Notes: generated by a model from the sequence alone, not told the origin. Shown: positions 50,494-61,861, numbered from the stretch's first letter. The stretch: 64,000 bases of DNA from Candidula unifasciata (GCA_905116865.2 CAJHNH020006224.1:1-64000), one strand, 5' to 3'. Made by a program: numbers and translations.

Positions 50494-50800
50494 AAAAAAA
50501 CAGCAACCAGGAGGTTTTGAAAGAGGCGGGAACCCGACGACAACAAATCACAGACATCAGAAGGAGACAGTAATCATTTGTCGGCCATGTTATGAGAAGA
50601 GGGAAAATGGAACACGTGGTGACCACTAGAACGATCTGTGGAAGGAGGGATAGAGAATGACAAAGAGAGAAGATTCTTGACAGTCTTGTTTCATGGCATG
50701 GAAGTGTTTCAGCGCACAAACTAATACATGCTACAAGAGATCGCAGATTGTGGCCAGACATAATCGCCCACGCCAGACGGCAAGGCACCTGATGATGATG
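50350..50800 (+). pseudogene. LINE tail nested in hAT element
   Basis: CESWTIGRQAKQFLEASEMW and FYRTMLKKP, a C-run/A-run (50447-50501), then NQEVLKEAGTRRQQITDIRR. Later codons match IEHVVTTGKICGRR and ELIHATRDRRLWPD-like codons. Same family as 36.1-36.8 kb. It ends in TGATGATGATGA. Confidence 0.85.
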
Positions 50801-51142
50801 ATACACTAGTCGTATTCGTATTCAGCCAAATGGTTGGTACCGCTATTCGTATTCGGCCAAATAGTGAGAATCACTATTCGGTACAACCCTACTACCTACC
50901 TGCTTACTTACTTTCTCTCACATTGTATCGTGCGTTTTGTTTTTCTATGTTCCTAAAACAAAAGGCTGTGTTACTCCAAAAAGGGGTTCCTTCACTAGCT
51001 TTTCAAGAGCTATGTGACTGATAACAGTTTATATAATGTTAAATCCCCCCCCCCCCCCACAACCCATAATTAGAACGAGGAACAAAGATTGTGGGGTCAA
51101 GTCTTCCGAACTGCCTTTAAAAAAATTATATTATTGTTTGCT

Positions 51143-51371
<229 letters not shown>

Positions 51372-51999
51372 AAAAAGAACTAGAAGTTTCATTTATTATT
51401 ATTATTTGTTATTATGATTATTATTATGATTTATTATTATGGTTTAAGTAACGATTCCTGGCCCCATACACACCGTGAATGGGCGTTCATTCACGCTTGC
51501 TAACCTTTCACATGCGCTAGTCTAAGTTAGAGGGGAGTCGCGTTGCGTTCTGTTACGTATTTATTTGGCGTCCTCTAAGCGGCCATGTTCACGGTGTGTT
51601 TTACTCGTTGTTCTGAGCCCCAGCGATATATTTTAGCCTTTTGAGACTTCAAGTACAAGATAAATTTACTTAAGTTGTCAGCGTTGATGACCGACAAGGA
51701 GGGCCCATCAAAAAATGTTAACAGTTCTGAAAGCACGGGACGTAAACTACAATCTCTCGTGGGACGTAGACTGAGGCTGTCGGTAGGGGGAGGGGGGGGG
51801 TGGTGTTAGGTCCACTTCTAGATCTTCTGGAGTCGTTAAAAACGGTCACATCGTGTGATATAGAGCACGCGCCATCGACGGTGAGAGTGTCGAAGACAAT
51901 ACAACCTGACACCCCTGCAATAAAAGTCAACAAGCATGAATAAACGGTTAATCACGGTGTGCCCGGGCCAGGAATCGTTAGTTGTACCATTATTATTAT
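51372..51999. other. No recognised feature
   Basis: A TTA-rich patch at 51395-51440, then unique-looking DNA. The words GCCCGGGCCAGGAATCGTTA (about 51961) and TAACGATTCCTGGCCCC (about 51448) are inverted relatives, giving a candidate terminal inverted repeat ~510 bp apart. Confidence 0.45.
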
Positions 52000-52480
52000 T
52001 AACGAAGCGGCAGTGACAGTAACAGTGGTAGTGGTGGTGGTAAAAGTGGTATTAATGACGTTATAGCAGTAGTGGCAGTAGAAGTAGTCGTAGCAGTAAC
52101 AGTTGCTACTATAGCAGTAGTGGCAGCACAGTAGCAGTAGTCATGGTAAATATAAGGGTATTATTAGTGGTGGTATTCAGACTAGTTACATTAAAGGAGT
52201 GGTGGTGGTGGTAGCAGTAAAAGTAATAGTTCTAGAAGCAGCAGTATTCGTAGTAGTAGTAGTAGTAGCAGCAGCAGCAGTAGCAGTAGCAGCAGCGGCG
52301 CAGCAGAAGTAGTCGTAGTAGTAGCAGCAGCAGCAGCTGAAGACTGTATTCGAAGTAGTCATGGCAATTGTAGGTTATTTCTAGTCACAGCTGCAGCAGC
52401 GTTTGCAGTTAGTAATCGTAGTAGCAGCAGCTGCTGCAAAAGTAGTAGTAGCAGCAGCAGCAGAATTCAATCTTGCAGCA
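52000..52480. repeat. Degenerate GTA/GCA repeat
   Basis: Scattered AGTAGTAG, GCAGCAGC and GGTGGTGG words; an older relative of the array at 51.1-51.4 kb. Confidence 0.85.
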
Positions 52481-52885
52481 ACAAAGTAAATGAAGCTAAA
52501 CCTAAAGACCTGTAAACCGTCCTGATGGCGCCCCACTAAGGTCGATGGGAGGAATCCTATTGAGGTCACTCCAGGTTAAAGCCTGTTTACAATACTAAGT
52601 TTAGAAGCATGAGTCATCGTCACTGAAGCGTAGCGTCTGATGTAAGAGAATGTCAACAAGTTTTATCGACAGAAAGATACATTGCGCAATTATTTAAAAA
52701 CGAAAAACTTAGTCGCTGGGGTACCCTAAGGCAACTGAAACAGCAGAATGAGCAAATTAATTTATACTGATAAGCAACCACTGGTGTAGTGGAACGATGT
52801 AGAGATAATAAACAAAATAACTACCACGAACAGATATCAAACCAAACACTACGGCGAGAAAACCTTCAAAGCAAATACAAAGTAA

Positions 52886-53140
52886 AGTACCCTTTTCCAT
52901 GCTCCTTAGACGTATTGGGAATATAGGGCTAGACCTATACTTTGTGAAGCAATTGGCATTCGGTGGATGAGGTGGCCAGCATCATGCCGGTCGCCTTTAC
53001 TTTCTAGGATTCTACCCGATGCCTAATTTAGGCTGGGTCTTTTTTGTTGTTGATAATATTCGAGCACCGGCCGTGGGCTGCAGTGAGTCGCGACTGGATT
53101 TGAAAGCGAGTCTCCTATCCACCGCGCTAACGTTGGCTCC
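52886..53140 (-). mobile_element. SINE mosaic S3 plus S2 head
   Basis: S3 body (CTTAGACGTATTGGGAATAT to GCCTAATTTAGGCTGGGTC) continues at ~53050 into an S2-type head (GAGCACCGGCCGTGGGCTGC … CGCGCTAACG, minus). In other copies these parts belong to different SINE families, so this is either a recombinant SINE or two adjacent insertions. Confidence 0.65.
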
Positions 53141-55384
53141 AAAAATAATTTATTATAATATAATAATATATATAATATAATGGTACCCTTCCTTTGCATC
53201 TATGAGTGTCAGTCGGTACATTACAGTTTGTAAATCATACTATTTTTCTTACTTCTCTGTCCTGAAAAATGTACCTGCCATATACAGTGCAGCCTGCTGA
53301 TTATCAAATATCCAATGTACAATCAGGCTCGCGGCCACCAATCTGGGTTGGGGTGGGAGGAGAGAGAGAGAGAGGGGGGAGGGGGATGGCCGCTCAGTCT
53401 TTAATAATCTTCTAGGGCTCAAGGGACCTGAGCTCCCAGGTTCCGCAGACAGGTTTACAGTAGGCAGATACAATGATATCCGCGCTAGTGTGTTCAAGTT
53501 ATAGCAAATGGCACTGTAAGAAGACGTATGACCTATGCCAAAAGACGAATCTAGAGATCTACACATCAGGTCTAACAGTGAATCATCCTGGACAGTAATC
53601 CTGCATGTTTTCGATCTAGAACAATGACTAACCTGCAACAAGGTCAGTCAGAGTTTGGCGCCATCATGCCGAAAAGAACCAGAAAGCCCGGCGTACGAAA
53701 AGTCTTGAACAGAGCTTTCAAAACCGTATGTCGCGGCACATTAATGTTTCGGCTGCAGTGTGAAGGTGTTTCGTGCGAATTAAATTATTGTTCGAGTCCT
53801 TATCTCTTATAAGGCGTTAGTTTAAGCTTTAATGTGGTAAAAACTTGAATTACTGTGTTGTGAATTTTTTTTTTCTTTTAAAAAAGTGAGCCACCAACGT
53901 GAAAACTTTGAAAGCTCTGGTCTAGAAGAATGGAAAACATGGAGTTGTAGTGATATTCTAAAGCTCATGTTTATCAGTTGTCGTTGTTTGTCACCGCTGT
54001 GACTCATCCTAAAGGATAAGATTAACGGGAGAAACGAAGTTAAGTGCATCATTCATACTTTTTTGTACTTGTGTCTTGTGTGTGTGTCTATGCTCGTTCT
54101 CTGCTGACACAAAATGTTATTTTTCTTTGTCGTCCTCTTCATCTTTCGTCGTCTTTATCCTCTTTCTTCTTTATCCTCTTCTTAAGGTTCCAACGCCCAG
54201 CTACTAAGAAGAATGCTTGGTGCGACACTGCGGGTTTCATGTAAAATGTTTTTTCTGTTGTGCCAGCGGCGTGTTGACTGCACTAAAATGGTGGGTAGTC
54301 GATTACGTTTAGAAGGGTACGAACTTTTGCGGATGCAGTGCCAGCTTTCGGGACAGACCGTGAGCTGCAATTCTGGCGTGGGACTCTTTGTGACGGCACA
54401 TATGACAGCTGCTTTAGGCATTTTTACTTTGCAGGTGCCAGATTATTCATTTTGCTGGCACTGACAAGTTTTCACTAGTTTTGAAATGGGGCAGCAAAAG
54501 ACATTTGGTGTGATTTCCACTGGGGCAGAAACAGTTATGAGGTGACGCGTCTGCGCTGATACTGGAGTCAACTAATGACTTCTTCTTCTTCCTCTTCTTC
54601 TTCTTCCTCTTCTTCTTCTTCTCCTCCTCCTCTTTCGCTCGTCTGAAATTAGCTATCTATATAAGCAATTTTATAAATGCCACTACCGTTTTTAGTTCGT
54701 TCACTGGTCCATAGGGTTTACGTTTGACTGTTGTTCTTTCCGGCCAAAAGGTTTGCCTTCATGTGTCAATGACTTGTTTTTCTTCTCGTTTTTATTATTA
54801 TTACTTTTAATATTATATGTGCTGTCTGAGACCAAGATTTCAAAGCCGGATGTAAAACTGCAAATCATGCCCTTTTTTTCAAATACCACAAATAAGAAGT
54901 ACTTTCCCAATTTAGTCCCAGTCATACTTTTAGGAAATGATTTCAGAACAGTTGCCTCATAGTTTCGTCATCCGCACCAATACGCCTACGTCAGGTAAAA
55001 GGTGCACCAGGGGCGCAGCCACGCTTCACACCTGTGTTTTCATGCTTGCAGCACGTGATGCAGTCATGGGAAACCTAGGGCGGGCTTGGCTTCACGAATG
55101 TTCCTCCGGGGTTAAGGTGTGCTGTTATTGATTGATTGATTAGTTAAGGGTAAAAATATAGCTTACTGGTTGGCTATAGGCACTTGAAAGCAATGTATAC
55201 ATTAGTTATTAACACTTGAAAGCAATGTATCCATTGAAGATTAACACTTGAAAGCACGCGAAAGCAATGTAAACAGTTAAATATTAATCCAAATTCGAAT
55301 GAAATTCGTTGGCATTTTGAATTTTAATGAAAAGCGAATTGTTGAAAGAATGAAGAATAAATACTAAGAAATAATATATTTCTT

Positions 55385-55420
<36 letters not shown>

Positions 55421-55587
55421 CTTTTAGAAACCTGTTGAAAAAAAAGGGAGGTTGTGTTAAAAAGAGAAGGTAGTAGCGGCAGCAGCGGCAGTGACAGGTA
55501 GACAAAGAAACAAGTGGGAGGATAAAGGAGAATAGCAACCTGAAAGAGTGTACAAGACGAGATAGTGTAGTAGTTGTAGTACATTTT
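53141..55587. other. No recognised gene
   Basis: Mostly unique DNA. Noted: a TATA-rich patch at 53148-53180, a purine run at 53359-53388, CTT-rich stretches at 54130-54180 and 54580-54640, a ~35-bp tandem (CACTTGAAAGCAATGTA, three copies) at 55180-55275, and (CA)n at 55387-55416. Open frames of 60-130 codons are present (53641-53249 minus; 54213-54464 plus), but none matched a known family. Confidence 0.4.
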
Positions 55588-55760
55588 ACCTCACTAGGAC
55601 ATCACACAAGAAAAAAGCACCCGATGACACAAAGTGCCACCATGTGGATGAGGATCACCTGTGGAGATGTCCCGGAAACCGCGTTCAGCCATTAGACCAT
55701 ATTTACGGTCAGGTTATATTGCAGCCCCTGACAAGAGCCATAATGGGGCATCAAAAAAAA
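55588..55760 (-). repeat. R2, inverted
   Basis: CCTCACTAGGACATCACACA … GTGCCACCATGTGGATGAGG … AGCCATAATGGGGCATC, followed by an A-run and ATTGCATCCCAC. Confidence 0.8.
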
Positions 55761-55884
55761 AAAAACCACGAAAAATTGCATCCCACAAAATAACAATGTA
55801 CGATAAAGTGTTAGTACAGCCGAACTTCATAGTGAAGTCCGAATCTAATTAATTGACAATGCACACACAAAAATGCAGTCAACG

Positions 55885-56120
55885 TTGAGAGGCTCGACTT
55901 CAACGCCCCGGGATCTATCTCACATGGCTCGGTCTCTCTACGCAGACGGCTAACCGCCCATCGAGGACGTCGCAGAAAGCCCGAACAGCTATGTAGCTCC
56001 GGCGAATATCCCGATAGATCTCAGTGAAAATTGCACCCGTTAACCGAAAACTTAAGGGTGAAACGAGCCCACAGGGCGGGGGGGGGGGGGGGGTAAGGGG
56101 GAACGGCTTGACCACTTCGC
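55885..56120 (-). mobile_element. tRNA-SINE family S5
   Basis: Head on the minus strand: GGCGAAGTGGTCAAGCCG (box A-like). Body: TCACATGGCTCGGTCTCTCT, AGACGGCTAACCGCCCATCG (plus view). A C/G homopolymer (56079-56093) sits where box B should be. Homologous to 61862-62105. Confidence 0.75.
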
Positions 56121-56199
56121 CAAAAAGACCTCCAACCCTCTCCTTTAAAAAAAAAATTTAACAAGAGAATATGAAACAGTCCTATGAAAACGAACATTA

Positions 56200-56222
56200 T
56201 ACCCCCCCCCCCCCCCCCCCCC
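56200..56222. repeat. Poly-C tract
   Basis: A run of about 22 C. A (TTA)n run follows at 56317-56350. Confidence 0.9.
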
Positions 56223-56313
56223 GACACTTCGATGAGGCACAAGGTGGAAGAGAAGAAGAAGCTATAAAATAAATCTTAAATAGCCTCGTCTAAACTCGTC
56301 CTTATTCTTCGTC

Positions 56314-56350
<37 letters not shown>

Positions 56351-56439
56351 GTTTCTTCTGCGTTCGCCCTTAAAAGAACGGTAGATACGCTGTGTTCTGG
56401 TTTACAGCTAGGTTGTGATATCTGCGGTTTTGTTTTCGG

Positions 56440-56870
56440 CCCAACATACCTGATTTCAACAGGTTCGAGGTTTGAACAACGGATCAACATCATGGCACAC
56501 GGGTAGTAACCCAGGAGTGCTCCGTTCTTTTTCTAACTCAAGTTTACTCCGAAAAATCTCAGCACAGTGCACCGACTCTGTAGCACCGTCGAGGATCCTG
56601 AAATACTTTGGGTAGATTTTTAACTCAAAATGTTGCCCGGGCAGCGTCGTTAGGCTACTGTTTTCGATTTCCTACTGCCAAGTTTTTTGTGGGTTTTTTT
56701 CACGTGCCAAACAATGCACACAGGCGTCCGATCTCACTACCCAGAAACCAGGGAGAATTACTAGACGTCCAAGTCCACGTGAAAAAATCCCAGCCCTTAC
56801 CGGTGATTGAACCCGGAACCTCTAGCACTCGAGACGGACACCTTGCCACTCAGCTACACCCCCCCCCCCC
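56440..56870 (-). mobile_element. tRNA-SINE family S6, full length
   Basis: The minus strand starts GTGTAGCTGAGTGGCAAGGT (clear box A) and has GGTTCCGGGTTCAATCACC (clear box B), then a ~350-bp body with AGATCGGACGCCTGTGTGCA and CTACCCAAAGTATTTCAGGA. A 15-C run (56858-56873) lies directly outside the head, so the RNA-sense 5' end is oligo-G. Confidence 0.88.
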
Positions 56871-57358
56871 CCCACCTTTCCACATCCAGTCTGGAGCTCA
56901 TAAACCCAGCATTGTTGGAGATGTTATTTATAAAAACATTTTCATGTGAACTCTCGAGTCTAGTCTTCTTGGGTCTTGGGTTGGAATCCACACACAGAGG
57001 GTGGGTGTAAACATAAATTGTCAGAGTGATACTGACATCGCCCACCGTGTATCAATCGCTCTATCTCTTTCAGTCCCAAGATGTGTTAATGAATCTACAC
57101 TCTGATTCCCCTCCATAGCACAATGTTCTTTTGTTTATATTTAATTTGTGTTCAGAACACACTAAAGAAATCTGGCTTTCCCAAATGGTCACTACCACTG
57201 TACATATTGCCACTTTAATAGTAATGCATTCAAGCAAATGAGTCTAGTATCATATACCTGACGCGCCGATGGCGTGAGAAGGGTCTTTTACTTGCTAAAG
57301 TATAGATAAGGCTGCCCCGACTTTAGGACCCCGAGTAAGTAACTAATGTATACCAGTC

Positions 57359-57685
57359 TTCTTCTTCTTCTTCTTCTTTTTCTTCTTCTTCTTCTTTTTC
57401 TTCTTCTTAGTCGTAGTGTACACTGGCTGTAAACTGAGGAGGAAAGTTCTAGTTATTCGTTTCACTTCTAAGCTTTGTCTTATTCGAGAAGTTGAGTTTT
57501 GCGTGCACATTCGATTTACACATCTGACTTATTTGTATGCAGGCTGTTGGTTCCCTGCATCTCATGAGATGCACTCGGATTTGGAAAGAAATACCCCCTC
57601 TCAGTCTGCTTTTACGACACGCTTTCTATATAGCAGTGGGTCTGTTTTTCATCCCCGAAGGAGCCTGGAATTCACACGGAAGGAA
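57359..57685 (-). mobile_element. R1 with long TTC tail
   Basis: TTC/TTTTC repeats (57359-57410) then the R1 core: GTTGGTTCCCTGCATCTCAT, GATGCACTCGGATTTGG, TATAGCAGTGGGTCTGTTT, GGAATTCACACGGAAGG. It has the longest GAA tail of the family. A short S3 piece lies at 57255-57300. Confidence 0.8.
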
Positions 57686-58066
57686 AGTTCACCAGTGTCA
57701 GCTCTAAAGTTTTCAAATAAGCATTTCTAAGCACGCGTCTTCTCATAAGTCATGGGGTTGGTTTAACCGCCAAATCATGCCGAAAAACCCCTGGATCAAA
57801 CACGTAATTTCACCTTTCACATCCTTACCACTCTCTGTTCACGCGGTGCAGTTGTGGCTTTTCATGATGTCTGCGCAGCAGGGCGGTAGAAGCTGTTGCA
57901 TCTAACTCTTCCCATCAAATCCCATCCCACCACCCCTACGCACGCTCCCAATTTCTTTTGTTGTTTTTTAAAAACTGTATTTTGAAAGGGGAATAGCAGC
58001 CGTGCCCTTTGTTATCGAAGGAAGAAGCAGATGCGTGTTTACATTCTCTGATTGATGAACAAAGCT

Positions 58067-58300
<234 letters not shown>

Positions 58301-58509
58301 TATCTACTTTATCTGTTTGTCTGTCTATGTGTCGAAAAATGTGTCGATGTAGCTATCTATATGGCCATCTTTCTGTCTAGTTATGTGTGTGAATGTGTAC
58401 ATTTTTTGCTTGCCGGGGGTTCTACACAAAGTACGACATCCCTTGCTCAAACGAGACCCTCGCAATAGGGTTGCCAGATACTCCGTTTTCCCCCGGACCT
58501 CCGTTGTTG

Positions 58510-58550
58510 TTACTTCCCCCCCCCCCCCCCCCCACCCCCACCCCCACACC
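58510..58550. repeat. C-rich tract
   Basis: A ~16-C run followed by CCACCCCCACCCCCAC. Confidence 0.9.
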
Positions 58551-58616
58551 AACCTTCCGGCTCCTACTAATAATAAACAAGCCAGACAATTTCACCAATT
58601 AAAAAAAATGATAGGT

Positions 58617-58825
58617 CAGTCGTCCCAATGTGGGATGAAATGTTTCGTTATATGAAGCCCCACTCTGGCTTTTGCTGGGGACCCCGAATATAGCTGGGCT
58701 ACTAATGTTGCCATAACGGCTGAAAGGGGTTTCTGGGACCTCTCCACGGGTGATCCTTTTCCGCATGGTGGCACTTTGTGTGACCGGGTGTTTATCGCCT
58801 GTGTGATATTCTGGTGGGGTGCAAC
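58617..58825 (+). repeat. R2 copy
   Basis: GTCGTCCCAATGTGGGATGA (hairpin variant), GCCCCACTCTGGCTTTTGC, CCGGGTGTTTATCGCCTGTG, ending TCTGGTGGGGTGCAAC. Confidence 0.85.
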
Positions 58826-58854
58826 AAGCGAGCAAGCAATTTCTCCAGACCTTG

Positions 58855-59128
58855 GAAATGTATTATATAAGAATCCTTGCAATTCTCTGGACAACCAGAA
58901 AGAGCAACTCAGATGTTTAGAAAGAGGCGAGGGTTCGAGGACAATTTACCACAAATATCAGAAAGAGACATTAGTCAGTTTTTTTTATAGCTATATTATG
59001 AGAAGAGGGAAACTGGAACATGTGGCGTCGACTGGAAAATGAGAGACAGCGGTTGGCAATACAAAAAGTTTCTTGACAGCCTTTTGTCATAGCATGCAGC
59101 AATGTCAACACTGATACACTCAGTTGCA
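58855..59128 (+). pseudogene. LINE tail leading into a satellite
   Basis: Frames broken, but GACAACCAGAAAGAGCAACT (…NQKEQL…), TACCACAAATATCAGAAAGAG (…ITDIRRR-like) and ATTATGAGAAGAGGGAAACT (…MRRGKLEHV…) match the 36.1-kb family. It ends CACTCAGTTGCAGATCGCAG, and the following tandem array repeats this last word. Confidence 0.75.
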
Positions 59129-59757
59129 GATCGCAGACTAGTTTTGGGGTTAGGGAGATCACAGACTAGGTTTTGGGTAAGGAAGATCGCAGACTAGGTT
59201 TTGGGTTAGGGAGATCGCAGGCTAGGTTTTGGGTTAGGAAGATCGCAGGCTAGGTTTTGGGTTAGGAAGATCGCAGGCTAGGTTTTGGGTTAGGAAGATC
59301 GCAGGCTAGGTTTTGGGTTAGGAAGATCGCAGGCTAGGTTTTGGGTTAGGAAGATCGCAGACAAGGTTTTAGGTTGGAAAGATCGCAGACTAGGTTTTAG
59401 GTTTGGCAGATTGCAGACTACTTTTTGGGTTATAAAGATCGCAAACTAGGTTTTGGGTTAGGAAGATCGCAAACTAGGTTTTGGGTTAGGAAGATCGCAA
59501 ACTAGGTTTTGGGTTAGGAAGATCGCAAACTAGGTTTTGGGTTAGGAAGATCGCAAACTAGGTTTTGGGTTAGGAAGATCGCAGACTACTTTTTGGGTTA
59601 TAAAGATCGCAGACTAGGTTTTGGGTTAGGCAGATCGCAGGCTAGGTTTTGGGTTAGGCAGATCGCAGACAAGGTTTTAGGTTTGGCAGATTGCAGACTA
59701 TGTTTTAGGTTGGGAAGATCGCAGACTACGTTTCAGGTTTGGAAGATCGCAGACTGT
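59129..59757. repeat. 28-bp satellite, ~22 copies
   Basis: Unit GATCGCAGACTAGGTTTTGG then GTTAGGAA. Copies differ by G/A at CAGGCTAGG vs CAAACTAGG vs CAGACTAGG, in local blocks of identical variants, a mark of short-range unequal exchange. It includes TTGGGTTAGG, close to but not a telomere repeat. Confidence 0.96.
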
Positions 59758-59999
59758 CAGAGGCATGTTCTTACACGTCAGTTGGCAAACACTTGATGGT
59801 GATGATTTTTTCCTCCTAAAGAGTAAGTTTAAATCTTGATTATGTATATTTTCCAGATCATTAGTAGTGAAATTTGTCCTTATAAACAAACAACGAGTCG
59901 TCACTCCGTTTTTCCCCCTCCAAAATCTAGCAACCCTATCTCACAAACAGCCTGACCACTTCGCTTACTATAAGACCTGGGAAATGACAGTAATTTTAA

Positions 60000-60170
60000 A
60001 AGCTTTACTGGAGAGGGTTTGACTTAACAATTACAGTGCTGGGCCCTCCTACAAGTGACCCAAATTCGATGCCTGGTAAGGTGATAGATTAAAAGAAAAA
60101 AAATATGTTGTTTTTGTTTTGTTAAGTCGGGAGCAAAAGTAAACACCCTAGCCTGCACAGTCGGTGACAA
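60000..60170 (+). mobile_element. tRNA-SINE family S4
   Basis: GGTTTGACTTAACAATTACA (box A-like) and AAATTCGATGCC (worn box B), then CTAGCCTGCACAGTCGGTGA, parallel to 32572-32725. Confidence 0.65.
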
Positions 60171-60184
60171 CTGCGCACATCAGA

Positions 60185-60390
60185 GCGACCGGGTCGCCCA
60201 CTGGCTCGCCGGTAGACGATTTCGTCGTCGATCGGGACAGTATTTAGGCCTGTCTGCTTTGATCGCGTCAACACTACAAGAGTCCTTTTCAAGGCTATTT
60301 GGTGGCGAGCAATGTTAAGCCATTCTAAAGTGGTGCAAATAACCTGAGTCACAATTATAGCCAAAAGCTCCCCCTTCGGGGATGCTGGTT
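60185..60390 (+). repeat. R3 copy
   Basis: CTCGCCGGTAGACGATTTCG, GCAATGTTAAGCCATTCTAA, CACAATTATAGCCAAAAGCT, GATGCTGGTTAAACG. Directly follows S4. Confidence 0.75.
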
Positions 60391-60443
60391 AAACGTAACG
60401 ATTTTTTAAATATTAAAACGGATGACGATAAAGACGACTACAC

Positions 60444-60965
60444 CAGTGTTGCCACTTTGGATGTTTTGCATCCAAATTTATATGTTTTTCCTTGCATTTA
60501 GATGGCGTTTTAGACGTTTAGATGGTAGATGTTTTTCTATATGTTTTTCATTTGGAGGGAATTTATCAAATCTAACCTAAGAAACAGGATGAAGTTTGAT
60601 CTCTTAAATGCTATCTTGACAATAAAATTTTGCCTGATAAGAGAAGGAAGAGGCTGTTCAAGTTATCAGCTCCCTGGTTGGGTATTAACAGAAATTGGAA
60701 CAGCTAAAGCATACCAGTCATTTTGGATCTGAAGCTTCAACTTCATCATACAAGCTAAGTTTTGCCCTGTGCATCTTGTAAGGCAGTCTTTAGTAAAGAT
60801 GAGGACATGATTTTTTAGGGTAAGTCATATCAATTGCTATGTAATGTGTGACTCTTTCCCTTTGGATGTTTTTTTCTAGATGTTTTCCAAGCAAATTTAG
60901 ATGTTTTCAGATATTTTTTGACTCCGTTTTTGGAAGTTTTTTGTCAAAGAAAAGTGGCAACACTG
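60444..60965. mobile_element. 522-bp hAT-type element with transposase remnant
   Basis: Starts CAGTGTTGCCACTTTGG and ends AAAGTGGCAACACTG. It is flanked by GACTACAC (60436-60443) and GACTACAT (60966-60973), 7 of 8 matching. Inside, a plus-strand frame (60546-60732) reads NLRNRMKFDLLNAILTIKFC … YQLPGWVLTEIGTAKAYQ, which resembles the C-terminal end of hAT-type transposases. The flanks of that frame match the short MITE at 37606-37775, so this copy links the MITE to its likely parent. Confidence 0.88.
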
Positions 60966-61166
60966 GACTACATTAGCCATGTGGGAAATTCTTACGCTCA
61001 AAACGTACCTGCCCCCACTCACCTCCCTTTTCTCCCCATACACAAACTCACTTTCCCGTCCTACACGGCCACAAAAAGTGGTAGACACGGACAGGGTTGT
61101 CTAAGCAGCAAAATGGGCCCCTGGACATAGCAGTGTACTGGGGCCCCTACAACTACTCACAGGAAT

Positions 61167-61437
61167 GAAATTTACTTCTTCTTTGTTCACCGGCTGTAAG
61201 CTGCCGTGGAAAGTCCTGGTTGTTCGTCCATTTGGTCTTTGTGCCCTGGGTCTAAGTTTTGCGTGTACATCCGTTTTACTTGCTTATGTGTGTGCAGCTA
61301 GTTGTTCCTCGCCGATCAGGCAGATGCACTCCGACTTCGAAGGAAGTCCCCAGTTAGTCGACTCCTAAGATATGCTTGTAGGGGAGGGACCAGGACCATT
61401 CTTGTTTTCCCCACAATGGAGCCACAGTACCCACATG
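61167..61437 (-). mobile_element. R1 short repeat
   Basis: CTTCTTCTTTGTTCACCGGC, then AGGCAGATGCACTCCGACTT, CAGTTAGTCGACTCCTAAGA and CCACAATGGAGCCACAGTAC. Confidence 0.78.
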
Positions 61438-61861
61438 GAAACAGAAGAAATAAAAATTGTAGTTAAATAAAAGTAAAGGACTTTTCACTGGGTTTGTGAT
61501 GTGGGTTAGGGTAAGGGTTGTTGTTGTTGTTGTTGTTGTTGTTGTTATCGATCCAGAGGCCCATGAACTTTCGCCCTCTGGCCCAATGCCTTGTAGTGGA
61601 ATTTGCATGTTTTCACAAACTGTTCTTTTCCTCCGTACAAGGTGTTATATTTGTCTGGTCTCGGAGGGAGTAGCATTCTTGTAGCCTCGCTGACTTTTTT
61701 GGGCACTGAAAGAGATGGTGGTCAACAGTTTCGTAGGGGTAGTTACATAGCTGGCACTCTGGGGAGTGTTGTGGCTAGCGTTAGGGTTAATCGTCGCCTA
61801 CGTAGCGGTTATTGCCGAGGCGCTCGAGTCTCAGCACAGAAAGATCAATAATACAATAAAA
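61438..61861. other. Unassigned, with (GTT)n
   Basis: A (GTT)10 run at 61517-61545 next to GGGTTAGGGTAAGGGTTG. Other sequence not recognised. Confidence 0.5.

Larger units (their letters stand above)
49688..50891. mobile_element. hAT-like element, 1.2 kb, exact ends
   Basis: Left end TAGGGTTGTACCGAATA, right end its complement (…ATTCGGTACAACCCTA). It is flanked by a perfect 8-bp duplication CTACCTAC (49680-49687 and 50892-50899). Sub-terminal parts repeat TATTCG/GGCCGAATA words in both orientations, typical of transposase-binding sites. No transposase was seen. It contains a second hAT-like start (49964) and a LINE tail. Confidence 0.9.

Noticed and set aside
53624..53812. 62-codon basic frame (MPKRTRKPGVRKVLNRAF)
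   Set aside because: No family recognised, no splice or promoter support, and the length is expected by chance.
54182..54464. Overlapping ~80-codon frames on both strands
   Set aside because: No recognisable domain; overlapping frames on opposite strands are common by chance.
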